This document shows positions 1 through 8,265 of a DNA stretch of 22,920 bases, in pieces. How positions within the stretch are numbered: position 1 is the stretch's first letter; every line of letters begins with the position of its first letter. Position numbers and translations under genes: made by a program. The notes under the pieces were generated by a model, which saw only the letters and a program-made list of their open reading frames with translations, had not been told where the DNA came from and made no database searches. This stretch comes from Lachnospiraceae bacterium (GTDB lineage Bacteria; Bacillota; Clostridia; Lachnospirales; Lachnospiraceae): positions 1 through 22,920 of the forward strand of contig JAHZFJ010000044.1 of assembly GCA_019421365.1 (NCBI GenBank), written 5' to 3'.

Positions 1-114
1 TAAACACGTTTAGAATTTTCAGGGTTGTTTTACTGTTCAATTTTCAATGTTCATTGTTTTTATAAGTTGCATCGCTTTTCCCGACATCTCTCAGTCGTTT
101 TCGACAGCTTATCT
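1..114 (-). other. Probable leader of an rRNA operon off the left edge
   Basis: No believable ORF is present; the T-rich plus-strand ORFs here are composition artefacts. On the minus strand this stretch follows three tandem promoters and runs off the window. Near 12-54 it reads TTGAAAATTGAACAGT followed by AACCCTGAAAATTC, a style I associate with Firmicute rRNA operon leaders and spacers. A small GTCG/CGAC hairpin lies near 91-102. The rRNA itself is not in the window, so the assignment is inferred from promoter architecture and leader style only. Confidence 0.45.
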
Positions 115-358
115 AGTTTATCATGTTGTCTCTTTCTTGTCAAGTACTTTTTTCAAACTTTTTTTATTCAAATCTTTGTTTTCTGTACTTGTCAGATGCG
201 ACTTTATTATCTTACAACATCTTTCGACGTTTGTCAACAATAATTTTCATTATTTTTTGAGTTGTTTATTTTTTTACTTTTTTCGGAATTGTTTATTCAT
301 TTCCTACAACTCATCAGCTGACTTGGTCTAGTATAGCAAAGTTAAATTAATTTGTAAA
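115..358 (-). promoter_or_regulatory. Three tandem sigma-A promoters firing leftward
   Basis: Minus-strand boxes seen directly: P1 TTTACA (353-358) and TATACT (330-335) with TG one base upstream; P2 TTGACA (232-237) and TAAGAT (209-214); P3 TTGACA (138-143) and TAAACT (115-120). All three spacers are exactly 17 bp. The DNA upstream of P2 (about 238-300) is rich in A tracts on the minus strand, like an UP element. Stacked strong promoters before a long non-coding leader are typical of rRNA operons. No gene is encoded in 1-494 on either strand. Confidence 0.65.
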
Positions 359-429
359 GTACTTTTTTAATTTATTTATTGGTTGTTTCTTCTATTTAAT
401 TATTTCATTTTACTAGTACACATATTATA

Positions 430-478
430 CAGAAAAAAGGTGGAGTATAACTACTTATCATACTCCACCTTTTTTCTG
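430..478 (-). terminator. Rho-independent terminator of the Na/Pi symporter gene
   Basis: A perfect 19-bp inverted repeat (430-448 and 460-478) with an 11-nt loop begins 16 bases past the stop codon of the minus-strand gene. The stem has a GGTGGAGTAT core flanked by a six-A/six-T run, so it could work in either direction. It separates the symporter gene from the leftward promoters. Confidence 0.85.
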
Positions 479-494
479 TATGTTTTTAATACGC

Positions 495-2120
495 TTAAAC
501 AGCCATATACTCTGCTATATTCATGATATGATCACCAATTCTTTCAAAATCAGTAATCAGTTCTGAATATATAACGCTTATGTCACCTTTACATTCGTTC
601 TTTAACAGTCTACATAATTGATTCTCTCTATATATAACAGCCATCTCATCAATTTTGTCTTCTATCTCTGTTACTTGACCTAACTCTGTAACGGTTATGT
701 TATCCTCTAACATGTTAATGTTCTTAAGATTGCCTAATGCAACACGTTTCATATCTCTAACTTCCATCTCAACTGTCTCAGCCAACATGGAACCTTTTTC
801 TTTTAATAGATCTGCATAACCTGATATATTTACAGCGTGATCACTAATACGCTCAATATTGCCAATTATACCAAGATACATACTGATTGCTTTACCATCT
901 TTCTCTGACAACCCTGCCGATATAATACTTGATATATATTTGGATATCTCTGCATTAAGGAAATCTATATACTCTTCATTCTGCTCTACTATATCAACTT
1001 TCTTCTCTTCCCAGTTCAATACCTGGTCAAAAGATAGTTGTACATTCTCAACAGCTAGGTCATACATACGATTTACTTCTTTATGAATTTGAGTGATTGC
1101 AACGCTTGCCCCACCAAATGAATGATTAATAATTGCTGATGGCGATATAAACTGAAGTTTCATCTCACCAGTAGTCTCATCTTCTCGCTCAGGAAGGATT
1201 TTCTTGGCAATCTTTTCTAGATATGTTCCTGCTGGTAATAATAGCAACGTAGTCACAATATTAAATATTGTATGAACATTGGCAATTTGCGCTGCTGGAT
1301 TATTCGGTGTAATGTTAATAACCCAATCCGTAAACGGAAGTACTAGACAAATACATGTGAATATTGCTGTTCCTATTATGTTAAACATTAAATGTATGAT
1401 TGTTGTTCTTTTTGCATTTCGTGTTGTACCAATTGATGCAAGTACTGCTGTAATACATGTCCCAATATTCTGTCCAAACAAAACAAATACGGAATTATTC
1501 AATGTTATGGCACCACTTAATGATAACGCTTGTAATATACCAACTGAAGCTGAAGAGGATTGAATAATCGCCGTGAAGATTGCTCCTACAGCAATACCAA
1601 GGAATGGATTAGATAGATTTGTTACTGTATCCATGAATAATTGGGAATCTCTTAAACCAGTCATGCTTCCACTCATCATCTCCATACCAACGAATAATAC
1701 CCCAAGTCCTCCTATGATATGTCCTATATGATATAATCTCTTTGATTTTAAGAAAACTATAAATACAACACCGACAATTGCAAACAATGGTGCAATTACT
1801 CCAACATCAAGTGCAATTAATTGCCCTGTTATTGTAGTTCCTATGTTTGCGCCCATAATCACCCATATTGCTTGTCTTAATGTCATAAGTCCCGAATTAA
1901 CAAAACCAACCACCATAACTGTAGTAGCTGAAGAGGATTGAATAACTGCTGTAATTGCAGCACCAACTGCTACCCCTAGAAAACGATTAGTCGTTAACTT
2001 TTCAAGAATCTTCTTCATCTTGTTTCCGGCAGCCTTTTCTAGACCATCACTCATCATATTCATTCCGAGTAGGAATAAAGCTAAGCCCCCAAGTAGTGAT
2101 AAAAACTGTGTAATATTCAT
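495..2120 (-). CDS. Na/Pi cotransporter family protein with PhoU-like C-terminal domain
   Basis: The 541-residue product is a predicted sodium-dependent phosphate symporter of the inner membrane (NptA/YjbB, PNaS family). Residues 1 to about 310 are hydrophobic and contain the two inverted-repeat signatures of the family: QSSSATT at 61-67 and QSSSAS at 187-192, with companion motifs ANIGTT (91-96) and QNIGT (217-221). Residues from about 340 to the end are soluble and helical and resemble PhoU, the regulator of phosphate transporters, so transport and PhoU-like control are fused. The start ATG follows AAGGAAGG at good spacing. It appears to be a single-gene unit with its own promoter and terminator. 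Family assignment is firm; the substrate is inferred from the family. Confidence 0.93.
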   Translation of the reverse strand: MNITQFLSLLGGLALFLLGMNMMSDGLEKAAGNKMKKILEKLTTNRFLGVAVGAAITAVIQSSSATTVMVVGFVNSGLMTLRQAIWVIMGANIGTTITGQLIALDVGVIAPLFAIVGVVFIVFLKSKRLYHIGHIIGGLGVLFVGMEMMSGSMTGLRDSQLFMDTVTNLSNPFLGIAVGAIFTAIIQSSSASVGILQALSLSGAITLNNSVFVLFGQNIGTCITAVLASIGTTRNAKRTTIIHLMFNIIGTAIFTCICLVLPFTDWVINITPNNPAAQIANVHTIFNIVTTLLLLPAGTYLEKIAKKILPEREDETTGEMKLQFISPSAIINHSFGGASVAITQIHKEVNRMYDLAVENVQLSFDQVLNWEEKKVDIVEQNEEYIDFLNAEISKYISSIISAGLSEKDGKAISMYLGIIGNIERISDHAVNISGYADLLKEKGSMLAETVEMEVRDMKRVALGNLKNINMLEDNITVTELGQVTEIEDKIDEMAVIYRENQLCRLLKNECKGDISVIYSELITDFERIGDHIMNIAEYMAV

Positions 2121-2143
2121 AATTACCTTCCTTTTCTTATACT

Positions 2144-2171
2144 AGTATAAAAGATAAAACACCATTGTCAA
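2144..2171 (-). promoter_or_regulatory. Sigma-A promoter of the Na/Pi symporter gene
   Basis: Minus strand: TTGACA (2166-2171), a 16-bp spacer, then TATACT (2144-2149). The -10 box lies 23 bases upstream of the start codon at 2120, giving a short 5' UTR that holds the ribosome binding site. Confidence 0.7.
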
Positions 2172-2264
2172 TTATAGCGTATTCTTAGCGCAAGTCGTGT
2201 TAATATTTCGCTAAGATTTCTTAACAACTAGTAATTCTCTGATTCTAACACAAAATAAACAAAA

Positions 2265-2304
2265 AAGCTATTGCTTCACCATGAGCTTAGTGAAGCAATA
2301 GCTT
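2265..2304 (-). terminator. Terminator after spoVG
   Basis: A perfect 15-bp inverted repeat (2265-2279 and 2290-2304) with a 10-nt loop lies six bases past the spoVG stop codon. On the minus-strand transcript it is followed by a TTTTTTGTTT tract, the classic intrinsic terminator form. Confidence 0.9.
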
Positions 2305-2309
2305 CTTTG

Positions 2310-2591
2310 TTATTCTTCGTCGACTGTATCGGTTTCCAGTATTGCTATTTCATACTTTTCAAGAATAATCTTTTGAATACGATCTCTTGTTTCTGAATTA
2401 ATCGGATGTGCAATATCTCTGTACTCTCCATCTCCAGCTCTTCGACTAGGCATCGCGATAAATAATCCCTTTTCACCTTCGATAACTTTAATGTCATGAA
2501 CAACAAACTCATTATCAAGCGTAATAGAAACTACCGCTTTCATCTTACCTTCTTTACTTACCTTCCTTACTCGAACGTCTGTAATCTGCAT
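2310..2591 (-). CDS. spoVG: SpoVG, RNA/DNA-binding septation regulator
   Basis: This 93-residue protein matches SpoVG along nearly all its length: it begins MQITDVRVRKV, has the central GLFIAMPSRR segment (about 47-56) and the conserved DIAHPIN stretch (about 60-66). SpoVG is a small nucleic-acid-binding regulator that influences sporulation-stage septation and, in pathogens, capsule and virulence genes. An AGGGGG ribosome binding site precedes the ATG. It lies 116 bp downstream of glgD on the same strand with no convincing terminator between them, so read-through from glgCD is possible. I found no clear sigma-A or sigma-H promoter in the gap. Confidence 0.96.
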   Translation of the reverse strand: MQITDVRVRKVSKEGKMKAVVSITLDNEFVVHDIKVIEGEKGLFIAMPSRRAGDGEYRDIAHPINSETRDRIQKIILEKYEIAILETDTVDEE

Positions 2592-2707
2592 TAGAGTAAA
2601 CCCCCTTTTGTTTAAACTTATAAGTCAATAAATAAGTCATATTTTTCGCTTTATATATAGAAGAATCTAATAAAAACGATTCTTTTTGCGACTTAACAAA
2701 AACACCT

Positions 2708-3829
2708 TTACAATACATATCTTTCGTTCTTCTCAATGACAATCTTGATTTCACCATTCTCACCAACTTGTCTTGTATTCGAACGAATTGTATCTCTACT
2801 TTCAACGATACAATTTTCAATATATGTATTGTCTCCAATATGTACATCATTTAATATAATTGAGTTCTTAATTACGCAGTTATTTCCAACAAACACTTTC
2901 TTAAATAACACCGAATTTTCAACTTCTCCATTGATAATGCAACCACTTGAAACTAAGCTGTTCTTAACAATAGAACCTTTATTGTACTTAGCTGGAGGTA
3001 AATCATCAATTTTTGAGTATACTCCAGGATACTCTTTGAAGAAATAGTCTCTATTTTCTTTATTAAGAAAATCCATGTTTGTCTTGTAATAAGATTCTAC
3101 TGTTGCGATGTTGCTCCAGTAACTCTCAAGATTATAAGCATATATTTTTTTCAAATTCTTATAACGTATGAGAATGTCTTTAACAAAATCGTGTCTTTCT
3201 TCAAGAGCTGATTTTTCAATCAACTCGATTAACTGTCTTCTTCTTATTATATAAACACCTGCTGATACAGTGTTTTCAGTCGTTACGATTGGCTTTTCCT
3301 CGAACTCTTCAATTCTACCATCTTCGTTGGTTTTAATAACACCAAAACGACTTGCATCTTCCCCTTCATCTAGCTTTTTACACACAACTGTAATATCAGC
3401 TTTCTTAGCTATATGATACTCCAAAACTTTATTATAATCAAGCTTATATACTCCGTCCCCCGATGCAATAATCACATATGGCTCATGACTGCTTTTTAAA
3501 AAGCTAAGATTTTGATACATCGCATCAGCAGTGCCACGATACCAGAAACTATTATCTACTGTAATTGTCGGATTAAATACAAACAATCCGCCTTGTTTTC
3601 TACCGAAATCCCACCATTTTGATGAATTCAAATGTTCATTCAAAGATTTTGCATTATATTGTGTAAACACGGCAACTTTTTGTATATGAGAGTTTGACAT
3701 ATTACTTAATGCAAAGTCAATGCTTCTATAACCACCAGCAACAGGCATTGCGGCAATTGCACGTTTGTTTGATAGTTCTTTCATTCTACTACTATTTCCA
3801 CCCGCTAATACAATTCCTATTGCCCTCAT
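2708..3829 (-). CDS. glgD: GlgD, ADP-glucose pyrophosphorylase regulatory-type subunit
   Basis: This 373-residue nucleotidyltransferase-like protein partners with GlgC, which makes ADP-glucose from glucose-1-phosphate and ATP for glycogen synthesis. The N-terminal loop is AGGNSSRM (9-16), where GlgC has GGQGSRL, and the acidic motif is SGDGVYKLD (123-131), where GlgC has GGDHIYKMD. These changes fit the GlgD branch, which is thought to be weakly or non-catalytic and to modulate GlgC. The C-terminal third carries hexapeptide (left-handed beta helix) repeats. The start codon overlaps the last base of the glgC stop (TAATG), so translation is probably coupled. No other glycogen genes (glgA, glgB, glgP) are in the window. 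Confidence 0.95.
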   Translation of the reverse strand: MRAIGIVLAGGNSSRMKELSNKRAIAAMPVAGGYRSIDFALSNMSNSHIQKVAVFTQYNAKSLNEHLNSSKWWDFGRKQGGLFVFNPTITVDNSFWYRGTADAMYQNLSFLKSSHEPYVIIASGDGVYKLDYNKVLEYHIAKKADITVVCKKLDEGEDASRFGVIKTNEDGRIEEFEEKPIVTTENTVSAGVYIIRRRQLIELIEKSALEERHDFVKDILIRYKNLKKIYAYNLESYWSNIATVESYYKTNMDFLNKENRDYFFKEYPGVYSKIDDLPPAKYNKGSIVKNSLVSSGCIINGEVENSVLFKKVFVGNNCVIKNSIILNDVHIGDNTYIENCIVESRDTIRSNTRQVGENGEIKIVIEKNERYVL

Positions 3830-5100
3830 TACATATCACCTGCCTTAATTAAAGTCTCTCCACTAGCTAAATATCCATTCGGATATTCATCTGGCTTTGT
3901 TGCTCCTGAAATAGCGCTATTCTTACCAACCCTAATATTATCAGGTACGTATGAGTTCTCTCCTATTGTAACCAGGCCATACGAATATATATTCGGTTCT
4001 ACAATATTAGGTACTTCATCACCAATTCCAAGCTCAACATTATTACCAATATCTACATTCTCAGCTATAATAGCTTTGTTAATAATACAATTCTTTTCTA
4101 TTCTAGATGAAGTCATAATAATGGAGTCTTTAACAACGGTTCCCTCTCCAATATATACACCTGATCCAATTACTGAGTTATATACTTCTCCGTGAATTTC
4201 TGCACCTTCTCCTATAATCGCTCTATCGACTTTTGCATTCCTGGCAATATATTGTGGTGGAATAATATCACTCTTCGTATATATCTTCCAGAATTCTTCA
4301 TATAAATTAAACTCAGGAATTAAATCAATTAATTCCATATTTGCTTCCCAATAGGCGCCTAATGTACCAACGTCTTTCCAGTAACCGTTGTACTCATACG
4401 CAAAAATACGATTTCCATTCTCATGACAAAACGGAATAATATGTTTACCAAAATCACACCCCTGTTGATCTGATAACTTAATTAAAGCATTCTTTAAAAT
4501 CTTCCAACTAAATATGTATATACCCATAGACGCTAAATTACTTTTCGGAACTTTAGGTTTCTCCTGAAAATCTGTAATTTGTCCATGCTCGTCCGTGATT
4601 ACTACCCCAAATCGGCTTGCTTCTTCCATTGGTACCGGAATTGTCGCAATTGTTACATCTGCATGATTGGATTTATGATATTCTAACATTACTTCATAAT
4701 CCATTTTATAAATATGATCCCCACCTAAAATTAAAACATATTCTGGATTGTAATATTCCATGTATTCTAGGTTTTGAAAGATAGCATTGGCAGTTCCTGT
4801 ATACCACTCACTGCAATTACTCTTTTCATAAGGTGGTAGAATAGATACTCCACCAATATTACGGTCCAAATCCCATGGGATTCCAATTCCAATATGCGTA
4901 TTAAGTCTTAAAGGTTGATATTGTGTTAGTACTCCAACTGTATCAACTCCTGAATTAATACAATTACTTAACGGAAAATCAATAATACGATATTTTCCTC
5001 CAAATGCAACAGCAGGCTTCGCAACTTTCGATGTTAGAACTCCTAGTCTTGAACCTTGTCCCCCAGCAAGCAACATTGCTATCATTTCTTTTCTAATCAC
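3829..5100 (-). CDS. glgC: GlgC, glucose-1-phosphate adenylyltransferase
   Basis: This 423-residue catalytic subunit makes ADP-glucose from glucose-1-phosphate and ATP, the committed step of bacterial glycogen synthesis. It has the nucleotide-binding signature GGQGSRL (13-19) followed by KPAVAFGG, the metal/sugar motif GGDHIYKMD (126-134) and FQEKP (178-182), and ends in a beta-helix domain of hexapeptide repeats (about 290-415). Its length is normal for the family. The start is GTG: AGAGGTGA lies at good spacing upstream and the sequence MIRKEMIAMLLAGG matches the family N-terminus. It is first in a glgC-glgD operon that may extend to spoVG. Confidence 0.97.
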   Translation of the reverse strand: MIRKEMIAMLLAGGQGSRLGVLTSKVAKPAVAFGGKYRIIDFPLSNCINSGVDTVGVLTQYQPLRLNTHIGIGIPWDLDRNIGGVSILPPYEKSNCSEWYTGTANAIFQNLEYMEYYNPEYVLILGGDHIYKMDYEVMLEYHKSNHADVTIATIPVPMEEASRFGVVITDEHGQITDFQEKPKVPKSNLASMGIYIFSWKILKNALIKLSDQQGCDFGKHIIPFCHENGNRIFAYEYNGYWKDVGTLGAYWEANMELIDLIPEFNLYEEFWKIYTKSDIIPPQYIARNAKVDRAIIGEGAEIHGEVYNSVIGSGVYIGEGTVVKDSIIMTSSRIEKNCIINKAIIAENVDIGNNVELGIGDEVPNIVEPNIYSYGLVTIGENSYVPDNIRVGKNSAISGATKPDEYPNGYLASGETLIKAGDM

Positions 5101-5130
5101 GTAATCACCTCTTGTTGTTTAATATTTACT

Positions 5131-5159
5131 ATTATACCATGAATCATTTTAAATGTGAA
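5131..5159 (-). promoter_or_regulatory. Sigma-A promoter of glgCD
   Basis: Minus strand: TTCACA (5154-5159), a 17-bp spacer, then a perfect TATAAT (5131-5136), about 30 bases upstream of the glgC GTG start. Confidence 0.7.
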
Positions 5160-5380
5160 CAAAAATTCCCAAATCTTAATTATTAATTTGTTACTTATCA
5201 ACTAACCAACTATATCTTTCCCCCTATTCATTGTAGTATTTGCCTTTTTCTTTGTATTTTTATTACATTTCCTCTACTTCTAACGCTAATATGGTAAGGT
5301 AAACAACACCAATTAAAGCTTCATAACGGTATTCTTAACCTATGATAAACTGATAAATTTAACCATACTTGATTTTCTAT
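5160..5380. other. Divergent intergenic spacer between glgC and murC
   Basis: The 354-bp gap between the divergent glgC and murC starts holds the two outward promoters annotated at 5131-5159 and 5381-5408. The AT-rich stretch between them shows no ORF, strong hairpin or repeat that I can support. Confidence 0.6.
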
Positions 5381-5408
5381 TTGTTTTTTTCATAGAAATG
5401 GTTATAAT
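5381..5408 (+). promoter_or_regulatory. Sigma-A promoter of murC
   Basis: TTGTTT (5381-5386), a 16-bp spacer and a perfect TATAAT (5403-5408). The murC ribosome binding site AGGAAG (5440-5445) follows, nine bases before the ATG. Confidence 0.6.
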
Positions 5409-5454
5409 AACAATATATTATCATATACTAATTTAGAATAGGAAGTGTCGTTCC

Positions 5455-6846
5455 ATGTATAAAATCAATTTTAATGAACCAATTCACATTCACTTTATTG
5501 GAATTGGCGGAATCAGTATGAGTGGTTTTGCCGAACTGTTACATACAGCAGGCTTTACAATCAGCGGTTCTGATTCCAAGAAGAGCAAAATCACAGAGCA
5601 CCTCGAAGCAAAAGGCATTACTATATTATATGGCCAAAAGGCTAGTAATATTACTCCGGATATAGATTTAGTTGTATACACTGCTGCTATTCATCAAGAT
5701 AACCCAGAAATGCAGGCTGTTTTACAACAAAATATACCTCGGATGGACCGTGCAGAAATGGTTGGGCAAGTTATGCTTAACTATAAGAATGCAATTGCTA
5801 TATCAGGTACTCATGGCAAAACTACTACTACCTCAATGATTTCGCAAATCTTTCTTGAAGGAGATTTAGATCCAACTATCTCTGTTGGCGGAATACTCAA
5901 AGCAATCGATGGCAATATACGTATTGGTGAATCAGATAACTTCATTACAGAAGCATGTGAATATACCAACAGTTTTCTTAAGTTCAATCCAAGATATAGC
6001 ATTATCTTGAATATTGAAGAAGATCATCTTGATTTCTTCAAAGATATTAATGATATTCGTCATTCCTTTCAGTTATTCGCTAAGAGACTTCCTGAAGATG
6101 GTGTATTATACATCAATGGCGAAATTGAAAACTATGAAGAAATCACTCGTGACCTACCTTGTAAGGTTGTATCCTATGGTATTCAATCTACACCGGATAC
6201 TTCTTATACTTATAGTGCTACAAACGTCTCATTCAATGAAGACGGATACGGCGAGTATGATTTAATGCACAACGGTGAGTTTATCGATCGAATTACTTTA
6301 GGGGTAGTTGGTATGCATAACATATCAAACTCTTTACCTTCAATAGCTTTAGCCCTTGAGCGTCAAATTCCAATGGAAGTTATCAAACGAGGTTTAGCTG
6401 CTTTCCACGGAACAGAACGAAGATTTGAGTACAAAGGTGAGGTTGCCGGTATCACAATTATTGATGATTATGCACATCACCCGACAGAAATCAAAGCTAC
6501 TTTAGAAGCTGCAAAACGTTATCCACACAAATCAACATGGTGTGTATTCCAACCGCATACGTACACTCGTACGAAAGCATTCTTAAAAGATTTTGCAGAG
6601 GCTCTAACTTTAGCTGATAAAATCGTATTAACAGATATCTATGCTGCACGTGAAGTTAACACTGGTGAGATATCTTCAAAAAATCTCCAAGCAGAATTAC
6701 AACAACTAGGTAAAGAAGTATACTATTTCTCTTCATTTGAAGAAATTGAAAACTTTTTATTACAAAATTGTACTAACGGCGATTTGTTGATAACTATGGG
6801 CGCCGGAGACGTTGTTTCTATTGGAGAATCATTATTAGGTATGTAG
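5455..6846 (+). CDS. murC: MurC, UDP-N-acetylmuramate--L-alanine ligase
   Basis: This 463-residue cytoplasmic enzyme adds L-alanine to UDP-N-acetylmuramic acid using ATP, the first amino acid step of peptidoglycan stem synthesis. The N-terminal Rossmann loop is HFIGIGGISMSG (13-24), the Mur ligase ATP loop is GTHGKTTTT (118-126), the central domain has EACEY, and the C-terminal domain has the DDYAHHPTEI motif starting at 337. These features and the length separate MurC from MurD/E/F. AGGAAG nine bases upstream supports the ATG at 5455. The gene has its own promoter and terminator and is not in a dcw cluster here. Confidence 0.97.
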   Translation: MYKINFNEPIHIHFIGIGGISMSGFAELLHTAGFTISGSDSKKSKITEHLEAKGITILYGQKASNITPDIDLVVYTAAIHQDNPEMQAVLQQNIPRMDRAEMVGQVMLNYKNAIAISGTHGKTTTTSMISQIFLEGDLDPTISVGGILKAIDGNIRIGESDNFITEACEYTNSFLKFNPRYSIILNIEEDHLDFFKDINDIRHSFQLFAKRLPEDGVLYINGEIENYEEITRDLPCKVVSYGIQSTPDTSYTYSATNVSFNEDGYGEYDLMHNGEFIDRITLGVVGMHNISNSLPSIALALERQIPMEVIKRGLAAFHGTERRFEYKGEVAGITIIDDYAHHPTEIKATLEAAKRYPHKSTWCVFQPHTYTRTKAFLKDFAEALTLADKIVLTDIYAAREVNTGEISSKNLQAELQQLGKEVYYFSSFEEIENFLLQNCTNGDLLITMGAGDVVSIGESLLGM

Positions 6847-7008
6847 TTATCCACATTATCCACAATCTTATCAACAATTTTCTTCAGATAAGATTGTGGA
6901 TTATTTTTTTGCTCTTCGAAATGTAGGGGTCCCCTGTTTATAGGTCTTACCTCGTACTCCCTCTCTCTTCTTACAAGTTATCCACATTATCCACAAATTA
7001 TATCCACA
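6845..7008 (+). promoter_or_regulatory. DnaA-box cluster upstream of the helicase-loader operon
   Basis: Four exact copies of the DnaA consensus TTATCCACA lie on the plus strand at 6847-6855, 6856-6864, 6978-6986 and 6987-6995. They form two abutting head-to-tail pairs, each inside an identical 21-bp direct repeat (6845-6865 and 6976-6996), 131 bp apart. One-mismatch boxes lie at 7000-7008 (plus) and 6895-6903 (minus, TAATCCACA). The cluster ends 33 bp before the -35 box of the next operon, which encodes DnaB/DnaI-like replication initiation proteins. DnaA binding and regulation are inferred from the consensus match and context. Between the pairs lies only a short aggggtcccct palindrome (6925-6935). 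Confidence 0.8.
6858..6901 (+). terminator. Terminator of murC
   Basis: A perfect 15-bp inverted repeat (6858-6872 and 6887-6901) with a 14-nt loop lies 12 bases past the murC stop and is followed by TTATTTTTTT. The left arm includes most of the second DnaA box (6856-6864), and the right arm contains a near-consensus box on the other strand. Confidence 0.88.
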
Positions 7009-7041
7009 TTCGCCAAAAAACTAAATACCAAAATCCCCTAT

Positions 7042-7069
7042 TTGCATTATATTTGGATTATGCTATAAT
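7042..7069 (+). promoter_or_regulatory. Promoter of the helicase-loader operon
   Basis: TTGCAT (7042-7047), a 16-bp spacer and TATAAT (7064-7069), with an extended -10 TG at 7061-7062. It lies 33 bp downstream of the last DnaA-like box and leaves a leader of about 60 bases before the ATG at 7139. Confidence 0.7.
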
Positions 7070-7138
7070 GTTAAAACATTGATGACAACGGAGATCCACT
7101 CCCCCCTGTTAATATATTTTTAGAAAGGATTAGATCGT

Positions 7139-8251
7139 ATGAAACCTATTACGTTACATACCAATCACATGAATGATGTAACAATAATCTCTAATATCTT
7201 TATTGACGAATATATGCCAAAAGCAAATGGATCTTTTGTAAAAGTATACCTCTATCTTCTTCGTCTCCTATCAAGCTCAGACAAAATCGTATCTGTTTCA
7301 GTTATCGCTGATTTTCTCGAGGACTCTGAGAAGGATATTATTCGCGCATTGAATTACTGGGACAAGACCGGAGCTCTTACATTAGAGAAAGATAGAAAAG
7401 ATAATATTATTGGTATCACTCTTAATGACTTAACAATTGAAGATCAAACTGCTTTCAATGAGATTGCTGCATCCTCCTCTCTTATTGATGATAATATTAA
7501 CAGTTTAGATTCAGAAGACTCTAACCGGATTTCTACTATTTTAAATGACAAAATAGAAGAACCTAAAACATTTGAAAAGCCAACTTATTCTCCTTCCCAA
7601 GTGGAAGCTTTAACTAAGAACGATGAAATCAAGTGGCTTATGAATATTATTGAAATCTATTTGGAACGACTATTAAAACCTACAGATATTCAATTGATTC
7701 TGTTTTTATACGAAAATGTTGGTTTTTCCGTAGAATTAATTATGTATCTATATGAATACTGTGTATCAAAGAATAAGAAGAATTCTTCTTATATCGAAGC
7801 AGTTGCACTTAAATGGGCAGAAGAAGGCATTGATACTGTAGAAAAAGCAGAAGCTACTGCTATTGCATACAATGCTAATTTTAACGCGGTTTCTAAGGCC
7901 TTTGGCATGAATCGTATGCCCGGTGCCATTGAACAGAAATTCATAACAAATTGGATTAATAATTATGCCTTCAGTATTGATATCATTATTGAAGCATGTA
8001 ATAGAACAATTTTAGCTACCCAAAAGCCAGATTTTAAATATGCAGATAAGATTCTTGAAAGTTGGTTTAAAAAGGGAGTTCACCATCTATCAGATGTTGA
8101 AAAACTTGATTTAGAGCATGCAAAGACAAGCGCTTCCAAGCCATCTTCTGCAGCTAGACCGACAAATAACAAATTCAATGCATTCCCACAGAGAACGTAT
8201 ACAGCTACGGATTACTCTTCTCTTGAACAACGTTTATTAAATAAACAATAA
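7139..8251 (+). CDS. DnaB/DnaD-superfamily helicase-loading protein
   Basis: This 370-residue protein has the architecture of Firmicute DnaB/DnaD replication initiation proteins: a winged-helix-like N-terminal DDBH1 region (about 1-100), an acidic linker, then two DDBH2 units. Each unit ends in the family motif of Tyr, Ile and Trp spaced along one helix: YIEAVALKW near 219-227 and YADKILESW near 301-309. In Bacillus subtilis such proteins remodel DNA at the origin and recruit the helicase-loader complex. AAAGGA lies nine bases before the ATG. The next gene, 14 bp downstream, is a DnaI-like loader, matching the B. subtilis dnaB-dnaI pairing. The C-terminal 40 residues are low-complexity Ala/Ser/Pro. 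Two DDBH2 copies favour DnaB-type over DnaD-type. Confidence 0.88.
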   Translation: MKPITLHTNHMNDVTIISNIFIDEYMPKANGSFVKVYLYLLRLLSSSDKIVSVSVIADFLEDSEKDIIRALNYWDKTGALTLEKDRKDNIIGITLNDLTIEDQTAFNEIAASSSLIDDNINSLDSEDSNRISTILNDKIEEPKTFEKPTYSPSQVEALTKNDEIKWLMNIIEIYLERLLKPTDIQLILFLYENVGFSVELIMYLYEYCVSKNKKNSSYIEAVALKWAEEGIDTVEKAEATAIAYNANFNAVSKAFGMNRMPGAIEQKFITNWINNYAFSIDIIIEACNRTILATQKPDFKYADKILESWFKKGVHHLSDVEKLDLEHAKTSASKPSSAARPTNNKFNAFPQRTYTATDYSSLEQRLLNKQ

Positions 8252-8265
8252 GGAGGCTGAAATGA

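Noticed and set aside
25..331. Plus-strand ORFs of 72 and 94 codons
   Set aside because: They are Phe/Leu/Ser-rich products of T-rich DNA, lack ribosome binding sites and overlap the minus-strand promoter stack.
2661..2684. Inverted repeat AAGAATC/GATTCTT as a terminator between glgD and spoVG
   Set aside because: Only 7 bp, weak and without a U tract on the minus strand.
6845..6996. 21-bp direct repeats as a CRISPR array
   Set aside because: Only two copies, with a 110-bp gap containing a terminator; the repeats are explained by DnaA boxes.
6845..7008. DnaA-box cluster as the chromosomal oriC
   Set aside because: dnaA, dnaN and a DnaA-trio/AT-rich unwinding element are not visible, so a regulatory or titration site is more likely; whole-genome context could change this.
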